A DNA stretch of 38,499 nucleotides. Origin: a bacterium (GTDB lineage Bacteria; Bacillota; Clostridia; Christensenellales; Aristaeellaceae). Under the pieces are notes generated by a model that was given only the letters and a program-made list of their open reading frames with translations, ran no database searches and was not told the DNA's origin. Shown here piece by piece: positions 22,982-31,253 of this stretch (the first letter of the stretch is position 1; the number at the start of each line of letters is the position of its first letter). Both the position numbers and the translations under genes were made by a program. The stretch spans positions 1 to 38,499 of the forward strand of contig JAQXJZ010000052.1 of assembly GCA_029009515.1 (NCBI GenBank), written 5' to 3'.

Positions 22982-23395
22982 TTACAGATGAAGAAGCGAC
23001 GGCAGCTGCCGCTCGATGTCCCTCGCGGCGCGCTCATACGCCGCATCATCGCCGCCGTAGGGGTCGGAGATGGGCGGATCGTCAAAGGCGCGCATGGGCG
23101 TGTGACAATCGGGGTACATCATGCGCAGCTGCAGGATGTGGCTCTGGCTCATGCCGATGATGAGATCCACTTGCGAAAGAAGCACCGACGTGACCGCCTG
23201 AGAACGGTGGCTTTCCAGCGAAAGCCCGCGCCGCTGCATGGCGCGCTGCGCGCCGATGGATGCTGGAGCGCCGCTCATGGCGTAGGTGCCAGCGGAGGCA
23301 ATCTGCCAGCCGTCGCCCGCCAGCGCGCGCATCATGCACTCCGCCATGGGGCTGCGGCAGGTGTTGCCGGTGCACACAAACAGGATTCTTTTCAT
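22982..23395 (-). CDS. Low-molecular-weight phosphatase, probable protein-arginine-phosphatase (YwlE-like)
   Basis: 137 residues. The active-site loop is CTGNTCRS at residues 8-15. The threonine at position 12, where tyrosine phosphatases usually carry Ile or Leu, is the feature associated with phospho-arginine preference in YwlE. The general acid loop appears as SDPYGG near 110. This suggests removal of McsB-type arginine phosphorylation. No mcsB or ctsR is in the window, so this remains inference. AAAGGAGG precedes the ATG. First gene of the pair with the beta-CASP nuclease. Confidence 0.88.
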   Translation of the reverse strand: MKRILFVCTGNTCRSPMAECMMRALAGDGWQIASAGTYAMSGAPASIGAQRAMQRRGLSLESHRSQAVTSVLLSQVDLIIGMSQSHILQLRMMYPDCHTPMRAFDDPPISDPYGGDDAAYERAARDIERQLPSLLHL

Positions 23396-23416
23396 CTGTC
23401 AGCCTCCTTTTTGATG

Positions 23417-23446
23417 ATTTTACCACAACACCATGGAATCTGTCAC
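23417..23446 (-). promoter_or_regulatory. Promoter candidate for the phosphatase-nuclease pair
   Basis: On the minus strand GTGACA (23446-23441) and TAAAAT (23422-23417), 18 bp apart, with TGTGG before the -10. Confidence 0.45.
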
Positions 23447-23451
23447 GAACG

Positions 23452-23480
23452 AAAAAATGGCATGTGCACAGGCACATGCC
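23452..23480 (-). terminator. Terminator of the hexitol operon
   Basis: On the minus strand GGCATGTGC (23480-23472) and GCACATGCC (23467-23459) pair around CTGT, followed by A and six T. It lies 17 nt after the stop of the SGNH hydrolase gene. Confidence 0.9.
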
Positions 23481-23497
23481 CAAAAAGGAAGGACCAG

Positions 23498-24637
23498 TTA
23501 CTCGAGGAAAGCCGCGGGAACGCAGGCCGCCATGGCCTTTGCGCCTGCAAGGCTGGGGTGGAGATGGTCGCCGCTGTCGTATTCCGGCGCGCGGTGAGAG
23601 GGATCGTCGGGGTTGCGGATGGCGGCGTCGAAGTCCACACAGCCGTCCGCTTCGGTCTGCGTGCGGATCCACGCGTTCACTTCCTGACGGATGCCCTCCT
23701 TGTACTCGCTGGCGGACGGCCAGCCCAGCATGGTCACGATGGTGCCCAGATACACCTTCATGCCCATTTCGTGGCCTTTGCGCACATACCAGCGCAGGCC
23801 TTCAATCAGCTCGGCTGCCGTGGGCAGATCGCTCCACGGGCGCAGCGGATTGACACCGTCAGGGTGGATGAGATCGTTGATGCCGTGCATGATGATCACG
23901 CGGTCCGCGCCGCTCAGCTCGCGCTCGAAACGGTCCGCACCGTGCGGGCCGTAGCTGCGGTGCTGCAGGTTCTCATACTGCCTCAGCACGCGGCTGCCGC
24001 CGATGCCGCGGCGGATGACACAGAGGTTGGCGCGATCCTCGTCCAGACAGCGCTGGATGAGGAAATCCGGCCACGACTGTGCGGTGATGCTGTCGCCAAA
24101 ACAGGCCAGCACATCGCAGTCACTGGCGCTGCGCACTTCCACCAGATCCAGAAAGAAAACGGTATCGTGCTGCATGCGGTTCATCACGCTCAGTTGCGCG
24201 TCCTTTGCACAGTTGCCCTCGGCAAACCAGAAGCGGCTGAGCGGGCCGGTCACATCCGTGCCGGAGGCCAGCGGTGCGTAATCGCGGATGTACAGGCTCA
24301 CGCACACATCGCCGTTTCGCACAGTTTCAAAGGCGATTTCGTCGCTCTGCACGGTGCCGCCGGCAGGAATGACACAGCTTTCGCTGCCGCCAAAGTTGAC
24401 GGGGCGCAGCGCGGAAACATCCTGCGTGTGCTCGTCCAGCATGGGCGCGATGCAGATCATCTCAATGGGTGCATCCGCCCTGCCGCCAAAGTTGGACAGG
24501 CGCAGGCGGATGGCGTCGCCGCTGAGCTGCATGCGCAGGATGAAACGCAGGGTGAGATCCTTGGCGTAGCGCGCAGGACGCGCAGGCGCGATGGCGGGAG
24601 AGCTGCTCCACGCAGCGGTCCATTTCGGCTGATTCAT
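23498..24637 (-). CDS. SGNH/GDSL-family hydrolase
   Basis: 379 residues without a signal peptide. The C-terminal half shows the SGNH blocks: FGDSIT (nucleophile Ser), a GISG-like GIGGSRV, HGINDL (block III), and SGDHLHPS supplying Asp and His. The N-terminal 160 residues form a beta-rich domain (LRLSNFGGRADAPIEM) seen in family members related to carbohydrate esterases. Such enzymes remove acetyl or other acyl groups from carbohydrates. It is the last gene of the sugar-alcohol operon, separated from the phosphodiesterase by a hairpin (24696-24667), so it may be made at a lower level. The substrate is unknown. Confidence 0.88.
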   Translation of the reverse strand: MNQPKWTAAWSSSPAIAPARPARYAKDLTLRFILRMQLSGDAIRLRLSNFGGRADAPIEMICIAPMLDEHTQDVSALRPVNFGGSESCVIPAGGTVQSDEIAFETVRNGDVCVSLYIRDYAPLASGTDVTGPLSRFWFAEGNCAKDAQLSVMNRMQHDTVFFLDLVEVRSASDCDVLACFGDSITAQSWPDFLIQRCLDEDRANLCVIRRGIGGSRVLRQYENLQHRSYGPHGADRFERELSGADRVIIMHGINDLIHPDGVNPLRPWSDLPTAAELIEGLRWYVRKGHEMGMKVYLGTIVTMLGWPSASEYKEGIRQEVNAWIRTQTEADGCVDFDAAIRNPDDPSHRAPEYDSGDHLHPSLAGAKAMAACVPAAFLE

Positions 24638-24660
24638 GGGTTGATTCCTCCTTGCAAAAG

Positions 24661-24696
24661 AAAAAACTTCGGAGGGGGATGGCTCCTCCTCCGAAG
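24661..24696 (-). terminator. Internal terminator-like hairpin before the SGNH hydrolase gene
   Basis: On the minus strand CTTCGGAGG (24696-24688) and CCTCCGAAG (24675-24667) pair and are followed by TTTTTT. It may reduce transcription of the last gene. AGGAGG for that gene lies further on. Confidence 0.8.
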
Positions 24697-24708
24697 AAAC
24701 AGGCTGTG

Positions 24709-26001
24709 TCAGCGCAGCAGTTCGTCCAGCACGCGGCCGTCCACTTCGCCCAGCTCCACGCCCAGCACCTTGGCAATGGTGGGCGCTTCATCCACCAGAC
24801 GCGCGCGTTCGATGCATGCGCCGGGCTGGAAGTCCGGGCCGAAGGCGAAGAACGTGGGCTGCGGGCCCTTGTCCGGGTGATGGCCGTGGGTGGCGTTGCC
24901 GTAGCGGTAATCGGACAGATCCTTGTTGCGCACCAAGGGCATGAGCCAGTCGTTGTGGAAGGAGGTGTAGCCGTCCGTTTCCAGCACGAAGGAGAAACCG
25001 CCCGCGAGGTGTTCCTCGGCCCTGGCTTCCTCGGCGGTATAGACGCGGCTGATGCCGTACACGCCTTCCGAGCACATCCAGCTGAGCAGATCGTACGTGC
25101 GCTTGAGAGCCTCCGCATCCTCCGGATTCTTCAGATACACCTGCGCAGACAGACCGGTGGATTTGCAGAACGCTGTCCAGTCGGCAATGCCGCCGTTCTC
25201 GTCCACGTCGATCAGGCCGTTGCGGGCGAACATGGCGTTGATGGCCACGGCGCGCACCACGTTGATCTGGCCGTGATCGCTGATCATGATGAAGTCGGTA
25301 TCCTCGTAGATGCCCGCATCCTTCGTGGCGTTGATCAGCTGACCCATCCAGCTGTCGATCTCGTGCAGGCCGTGCGTCACCTTCTCGGAGAACACGCCGG
25401 TCTGATGGCGGTAGCCGTCCACGTTGGCCGGGTGGATCATGAGCAGGTTGGGCTTGAATTCGCGGATCATGGAGCAGGCGCAGCCGTAGATGTAATCGTC
25501 GCAGTAGGGATGCGTGCGGTTGACCAGGCGGGTCAGGTTGGGCTCCACCACCTTGCGCATCACCTCAGGGCTGCTGCCGGAGTTGGCAAAGCAGTCGTGC
25601 AGGCTTTCTTCGAGGGTCTGCGGCCAGTACTCGTTGACCAGATAATCGATGTTGGGATGGTTGCCGGTGATGGGCCAGAACACGGCAGCGGTGGTCAATC
25701 CGGCTTCCTTGGCAGCGTCAAACAGATCGCGGCCCTTGATGTCCTTGCGGAACAGGTGCCAGATGGACGTGCGGATGAGCAGCTCCGGCGTTTCGTTGTT
25801 CACGATGCCGTGCTTGTCCGGGTAGACGCCGGTCATCATGGTGGTGTGGCAGGGATAGGTGAGGCTGGGGTACACGGAGCGCACCCGCTTGGCCTGCGCC
25901 ATCTGCTCCCACAGGGAGGCAAAGACGGGCAGACGCTGGAGTGTGGCGAGATCCTCATAGACCATTGCGTCGTTGGAAATGACGATCACATGTTTTGCCA
26001 T
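24709..26001 (-). CDS. Nucleotide pyrophosphatase/phosphodiesterase-type alkaline phosphatase superfamily protein
   Basis: 430 residues, ENPP-like. The nucleophile is in VYPSLTYPCHTTMMTGVYPDKHG (Thr of SLTYPCHT), with metal ligands D and H supplied by HPANVDGYRHQTG, SDHGQ and ATHGHHPDKGP. These enzymes cleave phosphodiesters or pyrophosphates. No signal peptide is seen, so action is inside the cell. AAAGGAG precedes the ATG. It follows the PfkB kinase gene by 18 nt. Together with the SGNH hydrolase it suggests that the pathway also handles a derivatised (phosphodiester- or acyl-linked) substrate, but this is speculation. Confidence 0.88.
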   Translation of the reverse strand: MAKHVIVISNDAMVYEDLATLQRLPVFASLWEQMAQAKRVRSVYPSLTYPCHTTMMTGVYPDKHGIVNNETPELLIRTSIWHLFRKDIKGRDLFDAAKEAGLTTAAVFWPITGNHPNIDYLVNEYWPQTLEESLHDCFANSGSSPEVMRKVVEPNLTRLVNRTHPYCDDYIYGCACSMIREFKPNLLMIHPANVDGYRHQTGVFSEKVTHGLHEIDSWMGQLINATKDAGIYEDTDFIMISDHGQINVVRAVAINAMFARNGLIDVDENGGIADWTAFCKSTGLSAQVYLKNPEDAEALKRTYDLLSWMCSEGVYGISRVYTAEEARAEEHLAGGFSFVLETDGYTSFHNDWLMPLVRNKDLSDYRYGNATHGHHPDKGPQPTFFAFGPDFQPGACIERARLVDEAPTIAKVLGVELGEVDGRVLDELLR

Positions 26002-26019
26002 GAATGTTTCACTCCTTTG

Positions 26020-26955
26020 TTACAGTTCCACGCGCCATACCTGTACGCCGGGCGCGACGGCCTCGTAATCCGCCTGACAGAAACCGCCGGTACCGGCGTT
26101 GAGCGCGCTGGCGCAGGATACGCCAATGGCCAGGCGGAGGCTTTCCTCCGCGTTCAGACCGCGCAGGGCAGCCACGGCGAAGGCGGCGGTCATGCTGTCG
26201 CCGCAGCCGACGGTGTTAACGGCTTTGATGGCCGGCGGCTGACCGCGGAACACGCCCTCGGAGCAGGCCATCAGCGCGCCGCGGCTGCCCATGGACACCA
26301 CCACGCGGTCGATGCCGCCCTTGTGCAGCTTCATGGCTGCTTCGGCCAGCAGCTGCTCGTTGTCCACGCCGCAGTCGGTCAGCGTGCCGATTTCGTCCTC
26401 ATTGGGCTTGATGTAGTACGGGCAGCTGGCAACGGCGGCCGTCAGCGCCGCGCCGCTGGTATCCAGCAGCACGGGCTTGCCCGCCTTGCGCGCACGCTCG
26501 ATGAGCTTGGCATAGGTATCCGCCGGCATGCCCTTGGGCATGCTGCCGGAAATGGTGAGCACGCTGCACTTTGCCAGCAGCTCGTCGTAATCCTGCAGGA
26601 AGCGCTCCTGCTCCTCTTCGGATACGGGAGAGCCGGGTTCCAGATACTCGGTCTGCGTGCCGGTGACGGTATCGCAGATGTTGATGCAGGAGCGGCTTTC
26701 GCCCTGCACCTGCGTGAAATGATGGGCGATGCCTTCCTCGTCCAGCCTGCGCAGGATGTAGCGTCCCGCGTCGCCGCCAGCGATGCCGCCGGCGATGACG
26801 GGCTCGCCCAGCGCATGAATGACGCGGGCCACATTCAGACCTTTGCCGCCTGCGGTGTACACGCATTCCTGCACGCGGTTGACCTTGTTCATGGCGCTGT
26901 TTTGCACCACGTAGCGGCGGTCAATGGAAACATTGAGCGTAAAAGCAGCGATCAT
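26020..26955 (-). CDS. PfkB-family 1-phosphofructokinase / tagatose-6-phosphate kinase
   Basis: 311 residues, as in LacC and FruK. The GGKGLNVARV motif near residues 37-46 and the anion-hole/catalytic motif NTVGCGDSMTAAF near 240 are clear; the usual GAGDS is here GCGDS. The family phosphorylates a ketohexose phosphate to the 1,6-bisphosphate. With GatD- and GatY-type genes upstream, tagatose 6-phosphate is the likeliest substrate, but fructose 1-phosphate or 6-phosphate cannot be ruled out by sequence. GAGGG precedes the ATG; the gene starts 13 nt after the dehydrogenase. Confidence 0.87.
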   Translation of the reverse strand: MIAAFTLNVSIDRRYVVQNSAMNKVNRVQECVYTAGGKGLNVARVIHALGEPVIAGGIAGGDAGRYILRRLDEEGIAHHFTQVQGESRSCINICDTVTGTQTEYLEPGSPVSEEEQERFLQDYDELLAKCSVLTISGSMPKGMPADTYAKLIERARKAGKPVLLDTSGAALTAAVASCPYYIKPNEDEIGTLTDCGVDNEQLLAEAAMKLHKGGIDRVVVSMGSRGALMACSEGVFRGQPPAIKAVNTVGCGDSMTAAFAVAALRGLNAEESLRLAIGVSCASALNAGTGGFCQADYEAVAPGVQVWRVEL

Positions 26956-26968
26956 GGTTGTCCCTCGC

Positions 26969-28030
26969 TTAATCTTTGTTTACCAGCAGGATGCGGCCCT
27001 TGACCTCGGACGGATTCAGATAGCAGTCGAAGGCTTCCCTGCACTGGGACATGGGGAACACCTTGTGGATGAGGCGCTTGTCGTACTTGAGCTTGCCGCT
27101 GCTGAGATACTCTGCGCACATGGTCCACGCCTTGCCCGGGAAGGGAGAGGTGTAGCTCATCCAGGAGCCGGTCACCAGCAGCTCGCGGCGGTTGATGGTT
27201 TCCCATTCCTTGGCGGTGAAGGTGATGTCGCCGGTGGGCGTGCCGATGAAGCACACATGGGCCTTGTTGGCGGTCACGGCAAAGCAGGTCTTGTAGCTGG
27301 CAGGCGCGCCGGAAACGCCGAATACGTCGTTGAAGCCCACGCCGCCGGTGAGGCGCTTGACCGCGTCAACGGGGGATTCCTTCAGGGTGTTCACGCCTTC
27401 GCAGCCGGTGATTTCCCTGGCCAGCGCCAGACGGTCGTCGTCGATGTCAAACAGCACCACTTCCGCTGCGCCCAGCAGCTTGGCCCACATGGCGGTCAGC
27501 ACGCCGATGGTGCCGGCGCCCACGACGGCCACCGTGCCGCCGCCCTTGAAATTGTTGAGCAGCACGCCGTGCAGCGCAACGCTGGCAGGCTCGGTGAGGG
27601 CAGCTTCTTCAAAGGAGTATTCGGGGGAGAACTTGACCACGTTGGCGGCAGGCACCACCACATAATCGGCAAAACCGCCCTGAATGCGGGAGCCGATGAA
27701 GGTGTAGTTCTTGCACAGGGAGAAGGTGCCTACGGCGCAGTCCGGGCAGTTGTAGCAGGGAATCAGCGATGCGCACACCACGCGGTCACCCACCTGCACA
27801 TTGGTCACGTCGTCCGCTACCTCGGCAATTTCGCCGGAGAACTCGTGACCCAGCACGATGGGGTAGAAGTGCGCGCCCTTGCCCAGCACGCGCGGAATAT
27901 CGGAACCGCAGATGCCGCAGGCTTTCACGTGGATTTTGACATGACCGGGTTTCATTTCAGGGGCGGGGTAGTCCTCATACCGAATATCATTTTCAGCGTG
28001 CACGACGGCCGCTTTCATCATTTCACTCAT
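26969..28030 (-). CDS. Zinc alcohol dehydrogenase, galactitol-1-phosphate 5-dehydrogenase (GatD) type
   Basis: 353 residues, medium-chain dehydrogenase. Catalytic zinc ligands are C38 (ACGICGSD) and H62-E63 (LGHEFSGE); the structural zinc site has Cys residues in CYNCPDCAVGTFSLC; the Rossmann motif is VVGAGTIG. The segment GSWMSYTSPFPGKAW closely resembles the GSWMNYSSPWPG region I recall for GatD, which oxidises galactitol 1-phosphate to tagatose 6-phosphate. The start overlaps the kinase stop by 8 nt (ATGAGTGA), so the two are translationally coupled. A sorbitol-type activity is the main alternative. Confidence 0.85.
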   Translation of the reverse strand: MSEMMKAAVVHAENDIRYEDYPAPEMKPGHVKIHVKACGICGSDIPRVLGKGAHFYPIVLGHEFSGEIAEVADDVTNVQVGDRVVCASLIPCYNCPDCAVGTFSLCKNYTFIGSRIQGGFADYVVVPAANVVKFSPEYSFEEAALTEPASVALHGVLLNNFKGGGTVAVVGAGTIGVLTAMWAKLLGAAEVVLFDIDDDRLALAREITGCEGVNTLKESPVDAVKRLTGGVGFNDVFGVSGAPASYKTCFAVTANKAHVCFIGTPTGDITFTAKEWETINRRELLVTGSWMSYTSPFPGKAWTMCAEYLSSGKLKYDKRLIHKVFPMSQCREAFDCYLNPSEVKGRILLVNKD

Positions 28031-29537
28031 GTTCTGCCTGACCTTTCATCATACCCTTGAGCTGGGTGTAGAGTGTTTTGTATTGTGTAAAGCCATTGGC
28101 ATAGGTTTCGGTGTTGTGTTCGTTGGGAAGGTAGGGGGGCTGGAGCGCTACGAAGCGTCTGCAGGCTTCATCAAAGCTCCTGATCACTCCGCTGCCCACG
28201 CCCGCCAGCATCAGACAGCCGATGGCTGTTGCGTCGGCGTTGGCGACGGCACGGATGGGGTAGCCGGTGACGTCAGCTTTGATCTGCATCCACAGCGCGG
28301 ATGCGGAGGCGCCGCCTACGGCGCGAAGTTCGGTAGGGATCGCGCCGCACTGCGCGGCGTGGTCGAGGTTGTGTTTGAGCGAATAAGCCGTGCCTTCCAG
28401 CGCTGCACGCACCAGATGCGCGCGGGTTTTGGAAAAGTCCAGCCCGTAGTAGACACCTTTTGCATTAGGATTCCAGATGGGGGAACGTTCTCCTGCCATG
28501 TAGGGCAGAAACAGCACGCCCTCCGAACCTGCCGGAATGCCGGAAGCAATGCGGGTCAATTCTTCGGTGCGCTGTGCTCCTGACGCCTGCGATCCATCCG
28601 GGTAGAGCTGCTGGCTGATCCAGCGGAACACGCCGCCGCCGCCAACCGTGCCGCCCTGCACCAGCCATCGGCCGGGAACCACGTGACGGCCCAGGATGAG
28701 CCCGGGTGCGGGCTGATAGCGATCCGTACAGATGCTCATGCCGCCTGCGCTGCCGCTCTGCTCCTGCGCCGGGCCGGGATTGACCACGCCTGCGCCCAGC
28801 ACGCCGCAGGCGGCGTCCAGACCGCCTGCGATGACCGGCGTGCCTTGCGCCAGTCCGCTTTCCTGTGCGGCCCGGGCAGTCACGGCGCCAATCACCTGCA
28901 TGCTTTCGCACAGCGGCGGCAGCCAGTTCAGATCGATGCCGAGCGCTTCGGCCATCTGCTCGTCCCACGTGCCGTGCTCCATGCTGTAAAACGCCCAGCC
29001 ATAGGCCTGCGAAGCATCCTGCGCAAAGCAGCCGGTCAGCTTCCAGCCCAGATAGCCGTTGCTGGTCACCACGCGGTCAAGATGCTGGAAACGCTCCGGC
29101 TCGTGCCGACGGTACCACAGCAGCTTGGGTGTGGCATAGTAGGGCTGCACGGGATTGCCGGATGTGGCCATCACGCGCTCTTCGCCCACCAGACGGCAGA
29201 TGTCCTCGCATTCCTGCGTGGAGCGGGTGTCGTTCCACAGGGCGCAGCGCCCCAGCGTTTCGCCGTTTTTGCCCACCATCACGGGCATCCAGCTCACGCC
29301 GTCCACGCCGATGGCGGCAATGTCGGATGCGGCGATGCCGGCCTTTTCCAGCAATGCCGGTATGCCGCTGCACACGGCGCGCCACCAGTCCTGCGGGTCC
29401 TGCTCGATGGAGCCGGGCGCGGGGTAGTGGGTGGGGTAGTCCGCCGAAAGGCTGACCTGATGCTGGCCGTCCAGATGGGCCAGCATCAGTTTCAGCCCGG
29501 AGGTTCCCTGATCAATCGCCAGGAGATAGTTTTTCAT
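28023..29537 (-). CDS. FGGY-family carbohydrate kinase (candidate hexitol kinase)
   Basis: 504 residues, xylulokinase-like in layout. Motifs are LLAIDQGTSGLKLML at the N-terminus (phosphate 1), GVDGVSWMPV, GGLDAACGVLGAG, FLPYMAGERSPIWNP and the FGGY signature region AVGGASASALWMQIKADV. It phosphorylates a free sugar or polyol with ATP. In this operon, with no PTS genes, its natural role would be to make the hexitol phosphate oxidised by the coupled dehydrogenase. Known FGGY polyol kinases (erythritol, threitol) support polyol use in principle. It starts 4 nt after the aldolase stop. Substrate assignment is inference from context. Confidence 0.85.
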   Translation of the reverse strand: MKNYLLAIDQGTSGLKLMLAHLDGQHQVSLSADYPTHYPAPGSIEQDPQDWWRAVCSGIPALLEKAGIAASDIAAIGVDGVSWMPVMVGKNGETLGRCALWNDTRSTQECEDICRLVGEERVMATSGNPVQPYYATPKLLWYRRHEPERFQHLDRVVTSNGYLGWKLTGCFAQDASQAYGWAFYSMEHGTWDEQMAEALGIDLNWLPPLCESMQVIGAVTARAAQESGLAQGTPVIAGGLDAACGVLGAGVVNPGPAQEQSGSAGGMSICTDRYQPAPGLILGRHVVPGRWLVQGGTVGGGGVFRWISQQLYPDGSQASGAQRTEELTRIASGIPAGSEGVLFLPYMAGERSPIWNPNAKGVYYGLDFSKTRAHLVRAALEGTAYSLKHNLDHAAQCGAIPTELRAVGGASASALWMQIKADVTGYPIRAVANADATAIGCLMLAGVGSGVIRSFDEACRRFVALQPPYLPNEHNTETYANGFTQYKTLYTQLKGMMKGQAEHE

Positions 29538-29541
29538 GCCA

Positions 29542-30384
29542 TCAGGCCTTTCCGGAGGCGTTGCAGTCCTTCATCCACTTTTCGACAAGCGCCTGCACCT
29601 TGGCGCGGCCAGCCTTGCCGTAAGCCTTGGGATCGATGGGGTTCTTTTCAAGCGCTTCCTTCACGCCTTCGGTATAGGCAATGCGCAGCTCGGTGGCGAA
29701 GTTCACCTTGCAGATGCCCTCGGCGATGCAGCTCTGCACCTGCTCGGTGGTCAGGCCGGATGCGCCGTGCAGCACCAGCGGAATCTCCACCACCTTGCGG
29801 ATGGCCTTCAGGCGCTCCACGTCCAGCACGGGCTTTTTGCTGTACACGCCGTGCGCGGTGCCGATGGCCACTGCCAGCGAGGAAATGCCGGTGCGGGAGG
29901 CATATTCGGCAGCCTTGGCAGGATCGGTGTATTCGTCTCCGGCGTCTTCCAGCGTGTCTTCCTTGCCGCCCACCTTGCCCAGCTCGGCTTCCACGGGCAC
30001 GCTGAGCTTCTGCGCTTCAGCCACCACTTTGGCAGCCTGGGCGATGTTGTCCTCGAAGGACAGGCGGGAGCCGTCGATCATGACGGAGGAGTAACCGGCG
30101 TTCAGGCATTCCACAGCCAGCTCGTAGCTGTCGCCGTGATCCAGATGCATGGCGACGGGCACGGTGGCTTCCTTCGCCAGAGAAGTAACGATGGCCGCAT
30201 AAGTGGCGGGCTTGGCATACTTCAGGGTGCCGGGAGTGGTCTGGATGATGACGGGCGCGCGCTGGGCTTCCGCCGCGGCGATGACCGCCTGCGCCATTTC
30301 CATGTTTTCGATGTTGAACGCGCCAACGGCGTAATGCTTCTGCTGAGCGTCCTTGAGCATTTCGAGGGTGGTGACCAGAGGCAT
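29542..30384 (-). CDS. Class II ketose-bisphosphate aldolase, GatY/KbaY type
   Basis: 280 residues. The active-site signature is VAMHLDHGDSYE (zinc His and catalytic Asp), then EAELGKVGGKED, AIGTAHGVY and LVLHGASG for zinc and phosphate binding. It splits tagatose 1,6-bisphosphate (or fructose 1,6-bisphosphate) into dihydroxyacetone phosphate and glyceraldehyde 3-phosphate. The first residues, MPLVTTLEMLKDAQQKHYAVGAFN, are typical. No separate GatZ/KbaZ subunit is encoded nearby. AGGAGG lies before the ATG. It links the transport genes upstream to the kinase downstream. Confidence 0.9.
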   Translation of the reverse strand: MPLVTTLEMLKDAQQKHYAVGAFNIENMEMAQAVIAAAEAQRAPVIIQTTPGTLKYAKPATYAAIVTSLAKEATVPVAMHLDHGDSYELAVECLNAGYSSVMIDGSRLSFEDNIAQAAKVVAEAQKLSVPVEAELGKVGGKEDTLEDAGDEYTDPAKAAEYASRTGISSLAVAIGTAHGVYSKKPVLDVERLKAIRKVVEIPLVLHGASGLTTEQVQSCIAEGICKVNFATELRIAYTEGVKEALEKNPIDPKAYGKAGRAKVQALVEKWMKDCNASGKA

Positions 30385-30398
30385 AAGAATGCCCTCCT

Positions 30399-31226
30399 TT
30401 ACTTGATGCCGCTGTAGGCAAATGCGCGCACGATGCGCTTGTGGAAGATAGCGTACACCGCCACGATGGGCATAACCAGGATGACGTTGCCGGCCATGAT
30501 GATATCCCAGGCAAAGTCTCCTTCCACGTCACGCAGGGCGGCGATACCGATGGTCAGGGGATACACTTCCTTGGAGGTGGTCAGGATGAAGGGCCAGAAG
30601 TAGTCGTTCCAGATACCGATGAATGCGAGCATCAGGATGGAGACGAGGGTGGGCTTGCCCATGGGCAGCATCACCTTGGTCAGCACCTGGAACTCGTTGG
30701 CGTTATCCAGACGGGCGGATTCCAGCAGCTCGTCCGGCACCTGCATGAACGCCTGACGCAGCAGGAAGATGCCGAAGGCGTTGACGCCGTGAATGAGAAT
30801 CTGCGGCCAGAGGGTGCGCAGCAGCTGCGCCTTGGCAAACATGTGGTAGACGGACACGAAGGTAACCTGGCCAGGCACCATGAACGCTGCCATCACGATG
30901 CCGAACAGCACGCCGCGGCCGGGGAACTTATACTTTGCAAAGGCGTAGGCGGCAGGCACCATGACCGCCGTCTGCAGCACCAGAGAGGTGACGGTGACGA
31001 TGACGGAGTTCATGGCATACAGCGGGTAGGGGCCGGATTCCCAAACGCGCTGGAGGTTAACCCACTGCCACTTGGCAGGCCACAGTGTGGGAGGCATCTG
31101 CAGGGTTTCCATGTAGGTCTTGAAACCGGTGATAACCATCCAGTAGAACGGGAAAATGAAGATGACGATCAGCGCAATCTTGAACAGCGCGCCGATGATG
31201 GATGAAATGGTGATTTTCTGTTTCAT
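30399..31226 (-). CDS. ABC polyol/sugar permease, MalG/UgpE type
   Basis: 275 residues, normal length, six membrane segments starting at about 10-30. The EAA loop is ESARLDNANEFQVLTKVMLPMGKPTL. Forms the channel with the permease encoded just upstream. AAAGGAA precedes the ATG. The aldolase follows after 14 nt, so uptake and catabolism are in one transcript. Unlike the permeases at 1778 and 3515, it has no N-terminal extension. Confidence 0.93.
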   Translation of the reverse strand: MKQKITISSIIGALFKIALIVIFIFPFYWMVITGFKTYMETLQMPPTLWPAKWQWVNLQRVWESGPYPLYAMNSVIVTVTSLVLQTAVMVPAAYAFAKYKFPGRGVLFGIVMAAFMVPGQVTFVSVYHMFAKAQLLRTLWPQILIHGVNAFGIFLLRQAFMQVPDELLESARLDNANEFQVLTKVMLPMGKPTLVSILMLAFIGIWNDYFWPFILTTSKEVYPLTIGIAALRDVEGDFAWDIIMAGNVILVMPIVAVYAIFHKRIVRAFAYSGIK

Positions 31227-31253
31227 ACTGCTTTCCTTTCGGCAAATGCCTGA

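Noticed and set aside
21197-24880. 1227-codon open frame on the plus strand opposite the MBL, phosphatase and SGNH genes
   Set aside because: Three recognisable families with ribosome binding sites are on the other strand; the long frame has no domain pattern.
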